From assembly GCA_023412275.1 (NCBI GenBank), contig JAEYNY010000191.1, positions 1 through 64,000 of the forward strand: DNA of 64,000 nt, written 5' to 3'. The position numbers and the translations under genes were made by a program. The stretch comes from Bacillota bacterium (GTDB lineage: Bacteria > Bacillota > Clostridia > Acetivibrionales > DSM-1351). A model generated the notes under the pieces. It was not told the DNA's origin. It did no database searches and was given only the letters and a program-made list of their open reading frames with translations. Of the stretch, positions 27,746 through 36,633 are shown piece after piece (position 1 is the first letter of the stretch; each line of letters starts with the position of its first letter).

Positions 27746-28471
27746 CTACCTTGCCCAAAGTACCAGCATAAATGAGTTGTACTTGTCAAACTCATTCCCG
27801 TTAAAATCTGCAAAGAGCTTTACTCTTTTAAACCCTGCATCTGAAACTGCTTCTACCAGATCATCCTCTCTAAGGGGATAAAGAGGTATTTCATTTTCAT
27901 GAACTTCTCCGTCAACACTTAGAACAGTATTAAAATATATCCTGTTGCAGCTCTTGTCGTATCTGTAGTTCCTCTCAAAAGTTAGTCCTACCTCTTTGTT
28001 CTCAATAGTCGGCAGGCTTCTGATATCCCTAAGTATTATTCTGTCAAAGTTTATAACCTGAAGCACAAGGTTGCCTTCTTTACCTGTCAATTGTTTTGCA
28101 GTCTTTAGAAATTCCCTTATTTGTTCCAGATTTTCAAGATGCACTATGGAATTCCCAATGCAAAAAACCAAATCAAAGCTATCAGAAATCTTATTCTGCA
28201 ACTCAAGCATATTTCCCTGCATAAACCTTACAGATTGATTATTTTCTTTTGCTTTAATTTCAAGTCTGTGTATCATTTCTTTGTCTAAATCCACAGCCGT
28301 TACATTGTAGCCCTGTCTGTCCAGTTCAAGAGAATACCCACCTGTGCCACAGGCTATATCCAGTATGGATTTTGGCGGTTGTCCTGCAATCTCCCTAAGA
28401 AAATCAATCTGCTCTTTTCCCGTTGGAAAAATATAATCATAATATTTAGATATTTTTTGATAAAATGACAT
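27746..28471 (-). CDS. Class I SAM-dependent methyltransferase
   Basis: About 241 aa starting at ATG 28471, which has AGAGGA 10 nt upstream; a longer reading runs back into trmB without a ribosome binding site. Motif I ILDIACGTGGYSLEL, the acidic motif II (VTAVDLDKEMI) and motif IV (FDLVFCIGNSIVHL) define the Rossmann methyltransferase fold. The substrate is unknown. The start lies 2 bp after the trmB stop, so the two are cotranscribed. Confidence 0.88.
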   Translation of the reverse strand: MSFYQKISKYYDYIFPTGKEQIDFLREIAGQPPKSILDIACGTGGYSLELDRQGYNVTAVDLDKEMIHRLEIKAKENNQSVRFMQGNMLELQNKISDSFDLVFCIGNSIVHLENLEQIREFLKTAKQLTGKEGNLVLQVINFDRIILRDIRSLPTIENKEVGLTFERNYRYDKSCNRIYFNTVLSVDGEVHENEIPLYPLREDDLVEAVSDAGFKRVKLFADFNGNEFDKYNSFMLVLWAR

Positions 28472-28473
28472 AG

Positions 28474-29184
28474 TTAATTTTCCTCTTTTGTATTTATACC
28501 AATGCAAGCAACTTCAGGTGTTTCAATGCTATGTTCTGCAATCAGGAACTTTATTTGAATCCCATCTTCAGAGAACATTATTTCATGTTCTGTTGGAACA
28601 TTTTCCTCAAAGCCGCTTTCATGTAAATTCCAGGTCTTATATTTTATTATAAACCCATTTTCTTCAAAATATTTTACTGAATCTTCAAAAAGGCCGTCAT
28701 CATCGGTCTTAAACCAAATTTCCGCACCTGGCGCCATAAATTGCTTGTACTTTACAAGCTGTTTACCATGAGTCAGCCTTTTTTTCTTGTACGGAGTCTT
28801 AGGCCACGGATTGCAGAAGTTAATATAAATCTTGCCAATTGAGTCTACGATGTCCAACATATTGTCAATTAATTCAATATTCTGAGACATAAGCCTGATA
28901 TTCTTTATTTCTTCAATACCTTTTTCATTATATTCCTTCTCAATCTTTCGTTTTGCAAGTCCAAGAACTTCACTTTTTATATCTACAGCTATATAGTTGA
29001 TATTTTGATTGTCAGCAGCAAGCTTAGATATAAAGCCTCCCTTGCCGCAGCCTAGTTCCAGATGTATCGGATTGCTGTTGCCAAAAAACTCTCTCCATCT
29101 GCCCTTATAACTAGGCGGATCCTGCACATAAAAATCACATGCCGCCAGTTCAGGTCTTGCCCATGGTTTTCTTCTAAGCCTCAC
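28474..29184 (-). CDS. trmB: tRNA (guanine-N7)-methyltransferase
   Basis: About 236 aa from the GTG at 29184 (GGGAG 8 nt upstream), giving the family-typical start MRLRRKPWARPEL. It methylates G46 of tRNA. The SAM motif IHLELGCGKGGFI and the TrmB signature NFCNPWPKTPYKKKRLTH are present, with the late GTEHE-like block reading VPTEHEIMF. It is followed closely by a second methyltransferase gene. Confidence 0.95.
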   Translation of the reverse strand: MRLRRKPWARPELAACDFYVQDPPSYKGRWREFFGNSNPIHLELGCGKGGFISKLAADNQNINYIAVDIKSEVLGLAKRKIEKEYNEKGIEEIKNIRLMSQNIELIDNMLDIVDSIGKIYINFCNPWPKTPYKKKRLTHGKQLVKYKQFMAPGAEIWFKTDDDGLFEDSVKYFEENGFIIKYKTWNLHESGFEENVPTEHEIMFSEDGIQIKFLIAEHSIETPEVACIGINTKEEN

Positions 29185-29391
29185 AGTATACACTCCCGTT
29201 TTATAAAATAAATATACAAAAATATTTTACAGTCCCCACACCCCCCTGTCCATAATAATTTATACCCATTATGCCATAAATAAGCTAAATTTTGTTATTT
29301 CCTATCCAATTCTCTTGAAACGGGAACATTTCAGACAATAGCGTGTCTAAAATCGTAAAATTAAATGTTATTCCCCGGTGCCAAAGTTTGC

Positions 29392-29420
29392 TTGACTAAC
29401 TTTGAGTATTTAAGTAACCT
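29392..29420 (+). promoter_or_regulatory. Probable sigma-A promoter of uppP
   Basis: TTGACT (29392-29397) and TAACCT (29415-29420) are separated by 17 bp, about 60 bp before the uppP start. The rest of the 298-bp gap from trmB holds a C-rich run near 29238 and nothing else recognisable. Confidence 0.6.
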
Positions 29421-29482
29421 ATATACAAAAGGCTGTAGGCAGGAAATACATTATTAAATTCAAACTGAAAAGGTGGTAGGAA

Positions 29483-30331
29483 ATGGATACTTTGTTATTT
29501 GTGCTTAAATCAATAGTTCTGGGAATTGTTGAAGGCGTTACGGAATTTCTCCCGATTTCTTCAACAGGGCATTTGATTATTTTTGAAAATATAATGGGAT
29601 TTAAAAGTGCCAACCCAAACTATGTTGAAATGTATACATATGTAATTCAGTTAGGTGCCATATTGGCAGTAGTCCTGCTATATTGGAAAAAGATAAAGGA
29701 AACTATTGTAAATTTCTTTCCTCAAAAGGTTGGGTATGAAAAGTCAGGTTTCAAATTCTGGTTTATGATTTTTATAGCCTGTCTCCCTGGAGCAGCTGTT
29801 AAGCTTCTATTGGATAAGCCCGTTGAAACATACCTGATGAATACTGTCACGGTAGCTATTGTTCTTATACTTGGCGGTTTTTGGATGATATATGCGGAAA
29901 AGAAATTCAGAAACAACAATCTCGGTAAGCAAAAGCTTAGCGTAACTCCAAAGCAAGCATTGATAATCGGTGCTTTTCAGTGTCTGGCAATAATCCCCGG
30001 TATGTCCCGTTCCGCTTCAACTATTATAGGTGGATGGATAGCCGGTCTTTCTACTGTTGTAGGAGCAGAGTTTTCATTCTTCCTTGCCATTCCGGTCATG
30101 TTTGGCTATAGCCTTTTGGAAATAATCAAAATCGGAGGTCTGACCTCACTTCCGGCTGCTGAACTAATCTCCCTTGTAGTTGGGTTTGTTGTAGCTTTTA
30201 TAGTATCAGTAGCTGTAATCAGTCAGTTTATTTCATACCTGAAAAGAAAGCCTCTCAAATCCTTTGCAATATACAGAATGATTTTTGCAGTTATAGTTTT
30301 AATAGCAGGATTTATGGGATTCTTTAAATAA
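29483..30331 (+). CDS. uppP: Undecaprenyl-diphosphatase
   Basis: A 282-aa polytopic protein of the BacA/UppP family, which recycles undecaprenyl diphosphate to the monophosphate for cell wall synthesis and gives bacitracin resistance. Signature blocks are GIVEGVTEFLPISSTGHLI with the catalytic Glu and His region, and PGMSRSASTIIGGWIAGL containing the essential Arg. AGGTGGTAGGAA precedes the ATG. It is a single gene with its own promoter and terminator. Confidence 0.96.
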   Translation: MDTLLFVLKSIVLGIVEGVTEFLPISSTGHLIIFENIMGFKSANPNYVEMYTYVIQLGAILAVVLLYWKKIKETIVNFFPQKVGYEKSGFKFWFMIFIACLPGAAVKLLLDKPVETYLMNTVTVAIVLILGGFWMIYAEKKFRNNNLGKQKLSVTPKQALIIGAFQCLAIIPGMSRSASTIIGGWIAGLSTVVGAEFSFFLAIPVMFGYSLLEIIKIGGLTSLPAAELISLVVGFVVAFIVSVAVISQFISYLKRKPLKSFAIYRMIFAVIVLIAGFMGFFK

Positions 30332-30340
30332 TGGCATATT

Positions 30341-30390
30341 AAAGGGTTGTCGCAAAACAGATGGTTTTTCTATTTTGCGACAACCCTTTT
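30341..30390 (+). terminator. uppP terminator made from repeat-element ends
   Basis: AAAGGGTTGTCGCAAAA pairs perfectly over 17 bp with its reverse complement, around a 15-nt loop, and ends in CCCTTTTC. The TTGTCGCAAAA edge equals the terminal inverted repeat of the long palindromic element at 24373 and 31619, and the loop resembles that element's next bases. Confidence 0.88.
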
Positions 30391-30405
30391 CATTTAGAAA
30401 TTCAA

Positions 30406-31521
30406 TTATGAGTTCAAATCACTTGGCATTACTACCTCAAAGTTTCCGTTTATATCTGAAAAATTCATTTGGTAGTTTACTGAAAAGTTGTACTTTGTAC
30501 CTTCTATATCAGTAGTTCCTGATTCTTTTAATATAATTTTACTGATAAGGTTTGTACTTTTATTTATAGTGAACTCAACGTATTTTGAAGAAATTTGATT
30601 TTTCAGTAACTCCTGACTGGTTAAAAATTCGGATAATGTACTGCCTACAACAACGTTTCCTTTAAGAATAACTTCGTTCTTATCTTTTCCGTTAACTGAA
30701 GTTAACGCAGATAAAATAGCATTATCATACTTTACTAAAGAATTGAAGGTAAAGCCCTCATTAAATTCTTTCTCGCTCATATCCTCATGATTCCATTCTC
30801 CCTGATCAACCTGGGAGTATTGCTTGTTGTCATTCATGGCAATAAGAATATTGTTCTGCGTAACTTCACCATTTGTATTCATTTTGTAGTTAATAGTACC
30901 CAAAGCTTTTTTTGATTTTAAATCCATTAAAGTGGATACAGGTGCAGTAAGCTTTATATCAATACCAGTTCTCTTTAAGGAAAGTTCTGCATTCTCTGTA
31001 ACCTTTATCTTTGAAACTGAATTCATTGATTTCAGAACATTGTCTAAAAGTGCCTTGTTTTTTGAAAATGAAGATTTATCTCTTAGGAAATATGTATTGG
31101 TCTGGCTATCCTTATTTATATTTCTGCCAAAACAGTCTGCAACAAAATCAACCTGAAAATATGCTTTGGTTTTATACATAAATGGTTTCACAGAAACAGT
31201 TTTTTTAGTACCGTTTAGTGTAGCAGTTGAACTGTTAATCTGCATAACAAGCTTTGTTTTTCCCTTGGTTAAAGTAAGCTTTGTTTTAGTTTTGTCCCAA
31301 ACCTGACTGGTTTTAGCTATTCCCAAACCGGTAAAAATTTCAGTTGACAACATAAGCTTTTTATCCTTGATTACAGCCACATTGTCAAGCTTTAGCGGAA
31401 CTCCGTCAATAATAATCTTTGCTGCCTTATCCTCTTGTACGGAGCTGGTCTGAGCTGCCATAACAACTCCAGTGTTAAGAAGCATCATAAAACATAGTAG
31501 TACGGCAATAATTTTTTTCAT
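30406..31521 (-). CDS. Secreted protein with copper-amine-oxidase-type N domain
   Basis: A 371-aa protein with a Sec signal peptide (MKKIIAVLLCFMMLLNTGVVMA). Residues about 35-150 match the repeat called copper amine oxidase N-terminal domain (IIIDGVPLKLDN, LMLSTEIFTGLG, TLTLTKGKTKLVMQINSS), a wall-associated beta module that is not itself an oxidase. Residues 160-370 resemble the lipoprotein-like LppX/LolA-fold domains often joined to it in clostridia, with no catalytic motif seen. GGAGG precedes the ATG. Confidence 0.8.
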   Translation of the reverse strand: MKKIIAVLLCFMMLLNTGVVMAAQTSSVQEDKAAKIIIDGVPLKLDNVAVIKDKKLMLSTEIFTGLGIAKTSQVWDKTKTKLTLTKGKTKLVMQINSSTATLNGTKKTVSVKPFMYKTKAYFQVDFVADCFGRNINKDSQTNTYFLRDKSSFSKNKALLDNVLKSMNSVSKIKVTENAELSLKRTGIDIKLTAPVSTLMDLKSKKALGTINYKMNTNGEVTQNNILIAMNDNKQYSQVDQGEWNHEDMSEKEFNEGFTFNSLVKYDNAILSALTSVNGKDKNEVILKGNVVVGSTLSEFLTSQELLKNQISSKYVEFTINKSTNLISKIILKESGTTDIEGTKYNFSVNYQMNFSDINGNFEVVMPSDLNS

Positions 31522-31618
31522 TTAGAAAAATCCTCCTTTAAATTGGTTAATATATACTATTTATCGCCATTTTTATATATCGGCATGTATCTTATTTTGC
31601 CTTAAGCATAAACAAAGG

Positions 31619-31915
31619 CTTGTTGCAAAACATATAGTTTTTTTGTTTTAACTACTCCCGTATAAAATTATATCAATGATTGCTTCCAAGATATTTGCAA
31701 GAGTTTCTGCCGGCTCATCATAGTATATTTTACCGTCGCTCACATTCATCGTCCGTGATTCATTGTGTCGCTAAAACCTACTTCGTGATAGGTTTTCCGG
31801 TAAAATATCCATGTTCGCCGATAAACAACTGCAAATATCTTTAATCAAGCTTCCATTGATATAATTTATACTCTGAGTATAGGTTAAAAAAGATGAAGAT
31901 TAATTTTGCAACACC
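31619..31915. repeat. Long palindromic repeat element, copy B
   Basis: About 85-90 per cent identical by eye to copy A over its length. Ends are TGTTGCAAAA (31621-31630) and TTTTGCAACA (31904-31913), so both arms changed the same C/G pair of copy A, a compensatory change that keeps the palindrome. It occupies most of the gap between the copper-amine-oxidase-domain gene and the small gene at 31947, ending about 32 bp past that gene's stop. No ORF is present. Confidence 0.85.
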
Positions 31916-31946
31916 CCATTTTAAAAATCTTAGTCTATTTATTTAA

Positions 31947-32084
31947 TTATTCTGATACTGGCGTTTCCTTGCCGAATTTTGCTCTGGCACTTTCCGCTTG
32001 GGGATCATGTTTTATATTTTTTGAGTGGAAAGCACCATCTTCCTTCTGCTTATTACTTTTTTTATTTTTCTTATTGCTACTCAT
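31947..32084 (-). CDS. Small CPC_1213-like protein
   Basis: A 45-aa very basic, hydrophilic protein. AAGGAG lies 9 nt before the ATG, good support for a real gene although it is short. The C-terminal half, EDGAFHSKNIKHDPQAESAR, followed by AKFGKETP, matches what I remember of the clostridial CPC_1213 family of small proteins with unknown function. Repeat copy B follows its stop. Confidence 0.75.
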   Translation of the reverse strand: MSSNKKNKKSNKQKEDGAFHSKNIKHDPQAESARAKFGKETPVSE

Positions 32085-32234
32085 GATATTACACTCCTTA
32101 TATCTATTTTTTATCAGATATGCTTATTTTACCTGTAATTTATTTTTATATTCTTATAATTATTGACAGACTGGGAACTTATATCGTATTATTTTAATAT
32201 AATGATATATGAATGCTATAGGAGGTTTTAATAT

Positions 32235-34685
32235 ATGAGCAAAAAAGTGATAATTGTAGGTGGGGTTGCAGGAGGTGCAAGTGCTGCTGCAAGACTTAGA
32301 AGACTGGATGAAAATGCGGAAATCATACTGTTTGAGAAGGGTCAGCATATATCTTTTGCTAACTGCGGCCTTCCTTATTATGTTGGTGAAGTAATAACAC
32401 AAAAAGAGAATCTTATTGTAATAACCCCCGAAAAAATGAAGGAACGTTTTGGAATAGATGTAAGAGTCAATAGCGAAGTTCTGAGAATAGACCCTGTAAA
32501 GAAAATAGTTGAAATTAAAGACCTTTCCGGAAATAGCACATATGCAGAGTCATATGACAAACTTGTATTATCTCCCGGTGCAGAGCCTATTAAACCGCAG
32601 CTCCCCGGAATTAATTCCACAAGGATTTTTACTTTGAGAAATATTCCTGATACGTACAGTATAAAGGACTATGTAGATAAAATGAATCCTCGCAGAGCTG
32701 TAGTTGTAGGAGCAGGCTTTATAGGTCTTGAAATGGCAGAAAATCTCCATATGAGAGGGATCAACGTTTCAGTTATAGAGCTGGCAGACCATGTTATCGG
32801 GCCTATGGATTTTGATATGGCAGCTATTGTTCATAACCACCTGAGAATGAAAAACGTTGAACTTATCCTAAAGGACGCAGTATCAGCCTTTGATGACAAC
32901 GGAACTCATATAAATGTAACGCTTTCAAGTGGTAAGTCGATTAAAGCCGACATGGTTATAATGGGTATTGGTGTCCGCCCTGATGTACGTTTGGCAGCCG
33001 ATGCAGGCCTCACTATCGGAAGTTCGGGTGGAATCAGCGTCAATGAGTATCTACAGACTTCTGACCCCGATATTTATGCGGTGGGAGAAGCTGTACAGGT
33101 AAAAGATTTTATAAGCCAGAATCCTGCTCTTATTCCTCTTGCAGGGCCTGCAAATAAGCAGGGTAGAATTGCAGCCGATAATATCTGCGGAGGTAGTGAA
33201 AAATATGAAGGCACTCAGGGAACCTCTATTGTAAAAGTCTTTGATTTGACAGTTGCTATTACCGGTAACGGTGAACGCTTGCTGCAAAGAAACAATATTG
33301 AATATGAAAAATCCTTTACACATTCAGCCTCACACGCAAGCTATTACCCGGGAGGTATCCCAATGTCTATTAAGGTTCTTTTCGAAAAAAGCAATGGAAA
33401 ACTTCTGGGAGCACAGATTGTAGGATATGACGGAGTAGACAAAAGAATTGATATTCTGTCAACAGCCATTAGGGCAGGAATGACTGTATACGATCTTGAA
33501 AAGCTTGAATTAGCCTATGCTCCACCGTTTTCATCTGCAAAGGACCCTGTGAATATTGCAGGCTTCACGGCTTCAAATATACTAAAAAATAATTGTAGAA
33601 TTTTTCACTGGAACGAAGTTGACAGCATAAATAAAGATAGTGAGATATTGTTAGACGTTAGAGAACAAGCAGAGTTTCAGCTTGGAACCATAAACGGAGC
33701 AATTAACATTCCTTTGGATGAGCTTAGAGGCAGACTTAATGAGTTGCCAAAGGAGAAAACTATATTTATATTCTGCCAGGTGGGCTTAAGAGGCTATCTT
33801 GCAGCAAGAATGCTCACACAAAAGGGCTTCGATGCCAGAAATCTCAGCGGAGGCCTGAAGACATACAGGATGGCTGTTGAGAAGCAGACAAATGAGGGTA
33901 TATTTGAAAGCCAACTGCCACCGGAGCAGCACACTTTGGAAGAAAGACCTTCTTCCTTAATTGAACTTGATGCATGCGGTCTTCAGTGCCCCGGCCCAAT
34001 TATGAAAGTATTCGACACAATGAAGTCTCTAAATGATAACGATATTATGGAGGTTAAAGCTACAGACCCGGCCTTTCAGGAAGATATTAAAACCTGGTGT
34101 AAATCCACAGGTAATGAGCTTCTTGGGGTTAAATTTGAAAACAAAACCTTTATTGCTAAAATAAAAAAAGGAATAAAGGAGGATAATTCAATGGCAGTGC
34201 AGTATAAAAATAAGAATAATAAATCTATGATTGTTTTCAGCAACGATCTTGATAAGGCTATAGCGTCTTTTATTATCGCAAACGGAGCAGCTTCAATGGG
34301 CAGAAAGGTTACAATGTTTTTCACCTTCTGGGGACTGAATATTTTAAGAAAGCCCAAAAATTCCGGTAGCATAAAAAAAGACTTTATTTCCAGAATGTTT
34401 GGTGTTATGATGCCTAAGGGATCAGGTAAATTGTCACTGTCTAAAATGAACATGGCAGGCGTGGGACCAAAAATGATACGTTATCTTATGAATAAAAAGA
34501 ACATATATTCATTGGAAGAGCTTGTTGCTCAGGCACAGAATAACGGAATTGAATTTGTAGCCTGTAATATGTCAATGGATATAATGGGTATTAAAAAAGA
34601 AGAACTTATTGACGGAGTTACTATTGGTGGAGTGGCCTCATTCTTGGGTTCTGCTGAAGAATCAGATATGAGTTTGTTTATTTAG
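32235..34685 (+). CDS. CoA-disulfide reductase / rhodanese / TusA / DsrE four-domain protein
   Basis: An 816-aa fusion. Residues 1-450: FAD- and NADH-binding disulfide reductase of the CoADR type, with GGVAGGASAAARLRRL and active Cys44 in FANCGLPYY. About 460-550: rhodanese domain with active Cys in FIFCQVGLRGYLAAR. About 575-645: TusA/SirA domain with LDACGLQCPGPI. About 655-816: DsrE/F-like domain with a candidate Cys in FVACNMSM. The order suggests persulfide or polysulfide reduction and sulfur relay inside one chain. GGAGG precedes the ATG; an ArsR regulator gene follows. Confidence 0.93.
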   Translation: MSKKVIIVGGVAGGASAAARLRRLDENAEIILFEKGQHISFANCGLPYYVGEVITQKENLIVITPEKMKERFGIDVRVNSEVLRIDPVKKIVEIKDLSGNSTYAESYDKLVLSPGAEPIKPQLPGINSTRIFTLRNIPDTYSIKDYVDKMNPRRAVVVGAGFIGLEMAENLHMRGINVSVIELADHVIGPMDFDMAAIVHNHLRMKNVELILKDAVSAFDDNGTHINVTLSSGKSIKADMVIMGIGVRPDVRLAADAGLTIGSSGGISVNEYLQTSDPDIYAVGEAVQVKDFISQNPALIPLAGPANKQGRIAADNICGGSEKYEGTQGTSIVKVFDLTVAITGNGERLLQRNNIEYEKSFTHSASHASYYPGGIPMSIKVLFEKSNGKLLGAQIVGYDGVDKRIDILSTAIRAGMTVYDLEKLELAYAPPFSSAKDPVNIAGFTASNILKNNCRIFHWNEVDSINKDSEILLDVREQAEFQLGTINGAINIPLDELRGRLNELPKEKTIFIFCQVGLRGYLAARMLTQKGFDARNLSGGLKTYRMAVEKQTNEGIFESQLPPEQHTLEERPSSLIELDACGLQCPGPIMKVFDTMKSLNDNDIMEVKATDPAFQEDIKTWCKSTGNELLGVKFENKTFIAKIKKGIKEDNSMAVQYKNKNNKSMIVFSNDLDKAIASFIIANGAASMGRKVTMFFTFWGLNILRKPKNSGSIKKDFISRMFGVMMPKGSGKLSLSKMNMAGVGPKMIRYLMNKKNIYSLEELVAQAQNNGIEFVACNMSMDIMGIKKEELIDGVTIGGVASFLGSAEESDMSLFI

Positions 34686-34732
34686 GGAATAATCTATATC
34701 AGGGCAATGCTATAAAAAGGGGGATTACAATT

Positions 34733-35023
34733 TTGATAGATTTAAAAATTTATGAAAAGAAAGCCGATAAAATAAAAGCAATGGCTCATCCTCAAAGGTT
34801 GTGTATTATAAAAGGGTTAATAGAAGGGGGCTGTAACGTTACCAAAATACAGGAATGTCTTGGCCTTCCCCAATCTACAGTATCACAGCACCTTGCCAAG
34901 CTAAAATCAGCAGGTATAATTGACGGAGAGCGAAAGGGGCTTGAAATTTGCTATCGTGTAATTGATGAGGACATTATCGATATTGTAAAAATCCTTCTTA
35001 AAGATGAAATTACTAAAGGTTGA
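34733..35023 (+). CDS. ArsR-family transcriptional regulator
   Basis: A 96-aa winged-helix repressor, TTG start with GGGGG 9 nt upstream. The HTH reads NVTKIQECLGLPQSTVSQHLAKL. Four cysteines (24, 34, 42, 73) could form a thiol or persulfide sensor. Located 47 bp behind the sulfur-transfer fusion, it probably controls that operon in response to reactive sulfur. The Cys spacing does not exactly match SqrR/BigR as I remember them, so sensing chemistry is an inference. Confidence 0.9.
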   Translation: MIDLKIYEKKADKIKAMAHPQRLCIIKGLIEGGCNVTKIQECLGLPQSTVSQHLAKLKSAGIIDGERKGLEICYRVIDEDIIDIVKILLKDEITKG

Positions 35024-35047
35024 AACTATGCAACGATACAAAAGGAG

Positions 35048-35087
35048 CAGTCTCTTCTCATGTATGAATGTGAAGAGACTGTATTTA
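35048..35087. terminator. Terminator between the ArsR gene and the radical SAM gene
   Basis: CAGTCTCTTC pairs with GAAGAGACTG around a 14-nt loop (35048-35081), followed by TATTTATTA on the plus strand. It lies between convergent genes and may serve both, though the U tract is weak. Confidence 0.7.
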
Positions 35088-36176
35088 TTATAAACCTGTA
35101 AGTGCGTCTACCTCCGCTTTTTTCTCAAATAACATGCAACCTCCCTTGTGGTCTCCCAGCAGCAGTCCTTCATTATCAAGTCTTACGAACAATGGTGACT
35201 TCAAGGCATCCTTAAGACTTACTTCCCTTAAGTTTGTATCTGATTGAGGGGAAAATGGGCATGGCTCTGCTCCACCGTCAGAATTTATATGGAAAAAACC
35301 TCTTCCTGCTGCCAAGCAGCCTCCAGTTGCTTTTTCATCTCCCGGAAACGACAAAAACAATATGTCCTTGAAGTCTGCTCTTAGCTCTGTAAGCCTTTCT
35401 GCCAGAGACTCGCGTTCCTTTTCCGTTGGAGCGAGATAATCGGTTCCTTTTTCTGCCGGAACATATTCCACGTAAAAAAAGATTTTACATCCAAGCTTCG
35501 ACAGATTATCAACAAAATTTCTTCCGGCAACTTCCTCAATATTTTGTGTTGTTACCGTTACAGATGTACCGTAAACTATTCCATTGTCATTAAGTCTGTT
35601 CATCACTTCCATCAATGCTTTGTATGTACCCTGTCCCCGCCTTTTGTCAGTTTCCTCTTGATAACCCTCAATGCTTAATACTGGTAGCAGATTTCTATTT
35701 TTACTGAACAAGTCTATGTAAAAGTCATCTATCAGTAAACCATTAGTAAATATAGGGAAAAGTATGTTTTTGCTGTCCGCAGCTTTCACAACCACATCTC
35801 TTCTCATCAATGGCTCTCCTCCGGCCAAAAGTATAAATGAGATGCCCAAATTTTCAGCCTCCCTGAATATTTCACTCCATCTTGTGCATGTCATCTGAAT
35901 GTCTCGTACTTCTTCAGCGCAAGTATGTAATTCTCTTGCATAACAACCGCTGCATCTTAAATTGCAGTTTTTAGTTATGCTTGCAATCAGGAATGGTGGA
36001 ATATGAAGCCCTGCTTTTTCACTTTTTAAACGTCTGGCTGTTGCTATTTTTGTTGATAACAAATATTTCATTAGAAAAGCTGTTTCCTTGGGATTTTTTA
36101 TAGTGGACCTGATGGTTTGACTCACAATATTCTCTACGGTTCTGCTCATATATTCAGAAAGATTACTGCTATCCAT
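35088..36176 (-). CDS. Radical SAM protein with SPASM-like C-terminus
   Basis: A 362-aa enzyme with the CNLRCSGCYA motif that binds the 4Fe-4S cluster, the SAM-binding AGGEPLM segment and a cysteine-bearing C-terminal region (GGCLAAGRGFFHINSDGGAEPCPF, then a late GGCMLF) like the auxiliary-cluster SPASM/Twitch domain. Substrates of such proteins include peptides and cofactors, but no small peptide gene is next to it. AAGGAG precedes the ATG. It is monocistronic. Confidence 0.88.
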   Translation of the reverse strand: MDSSNLSEYMSRTVENIVSQTIRSTIKNPKETAFLMKYLLSTKIATARRLKSEKAGLHIPPFLIASITKNCNLRCSGCYARELHTCAEEVRDIQMTCTRWSEIFREAENLGISFILLAGGEPLMRRDVVVKAADSKNILFPIFTNGLLIDDFYIDLFSKNRNLLPVLSIEGYQEETDKRRGQGTYKALMEVMNRLNDNGIVYGTSVTVTTQNIEEVAGRNFVDNLSKLGCKIFFYVEYVPAEKGTDYLAPTEKERESLAERLTELRADFKDILFLSFPGDEKATGGCLAAGRGFFHINSDGGAEPCPFSPQSDTNLREVSLKDALKSPLFVRLDNEGLLLGDHKGGCMLFEKKAEVDALTGL

Positions 36177-36283
36177 AACTTTCTCCTTGACCTTTCATAC
36201 ATAATTTTAGAATTTTATAACAAAATTGCTATTATTATATATTTACGTACTAATCACTATTTTGTCTAAAGAGAAATTAAATA

Positions 36284-36318
36284 AAGGGTAAATCCATGTT
36301 TTTATGGATTCACCCTCT
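36284..36318 (-). terminator. Terminator after the 79-aa protein
   Basis: AAAGGGT(A/G)AATCCAT arms form a stem of about 14 bp with a small loop (36284-36318), next to A/T-rich flanks on both sides; it follows the 79-aa gene by 5 bp. Confidence 0.8.
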
Positions 36319-36322
36319 TTCA

Positions 36323-36562
36323 TTAATAAACTTTTTTTGTATCATCATCTTTACGAGACTTTAATTCGTGTTCCGTAAGTTCATCTACATAGGATTTCAA
36401 GAGAAATTCTTCTGAAATGCAGCTTTGCTTGTAATACCAATCCTTTACGGTTTTCTCAATCTCTTCATCCGTACCGTCAATTTTATAGGGATATACAGCA
36501 AGAAGCTGTCTGGTCTCCTTATCCCTTATCCCGACTTTTTCAGCACCTTCGAATCTTCCCAT
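36323..36562 (-). CDS. Small hypothetical protein
   Basis: A 79-aa acidic, soluble protein starting at ATG with GAAGGGA 9 nt upstream. It opens with a beta segment (GIRDKETRQLLAVYPYKIDG) and continues as a charged helix (TDEEIEKTVKDWYYKQ). No family or motif is recognised. Isolated between the radical SAM gene and ogt, with a terminator immediately behind it. Confidence 0.7.
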   Translation of the reverse strand: MGRFEGAEKVGIRDKETRQLLAVYPYKIDGTDEEIEKTVKDWYYKQSCISEEFLLKSYVDELTEHELKSRKDDDTKKVY

Positions 36563-36633
36563 AACAAGTATCCCTTCTTTTAATAATTTAATATTAATTA
36601 TTAAATAGGTTTACCTAGTTCGTCTGTTTAAAT

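Noticed and set aside
31906..32166. 86-codon plus-strand frame beside repeat copy B
   Set aside because: It runs antisense through the small CPC_1213-like gene, which has a good ribosome binding site and a recognisable family pattern.
35088..36176. Radical SAM/SPASM-like gene as part of a peptide-modification locus
   Set aside because: No short peptide gene with a ribosome binding site was found next to it, and it is nearly 18 kb from the candidate precursors, so linking it to that locus would be speculation.
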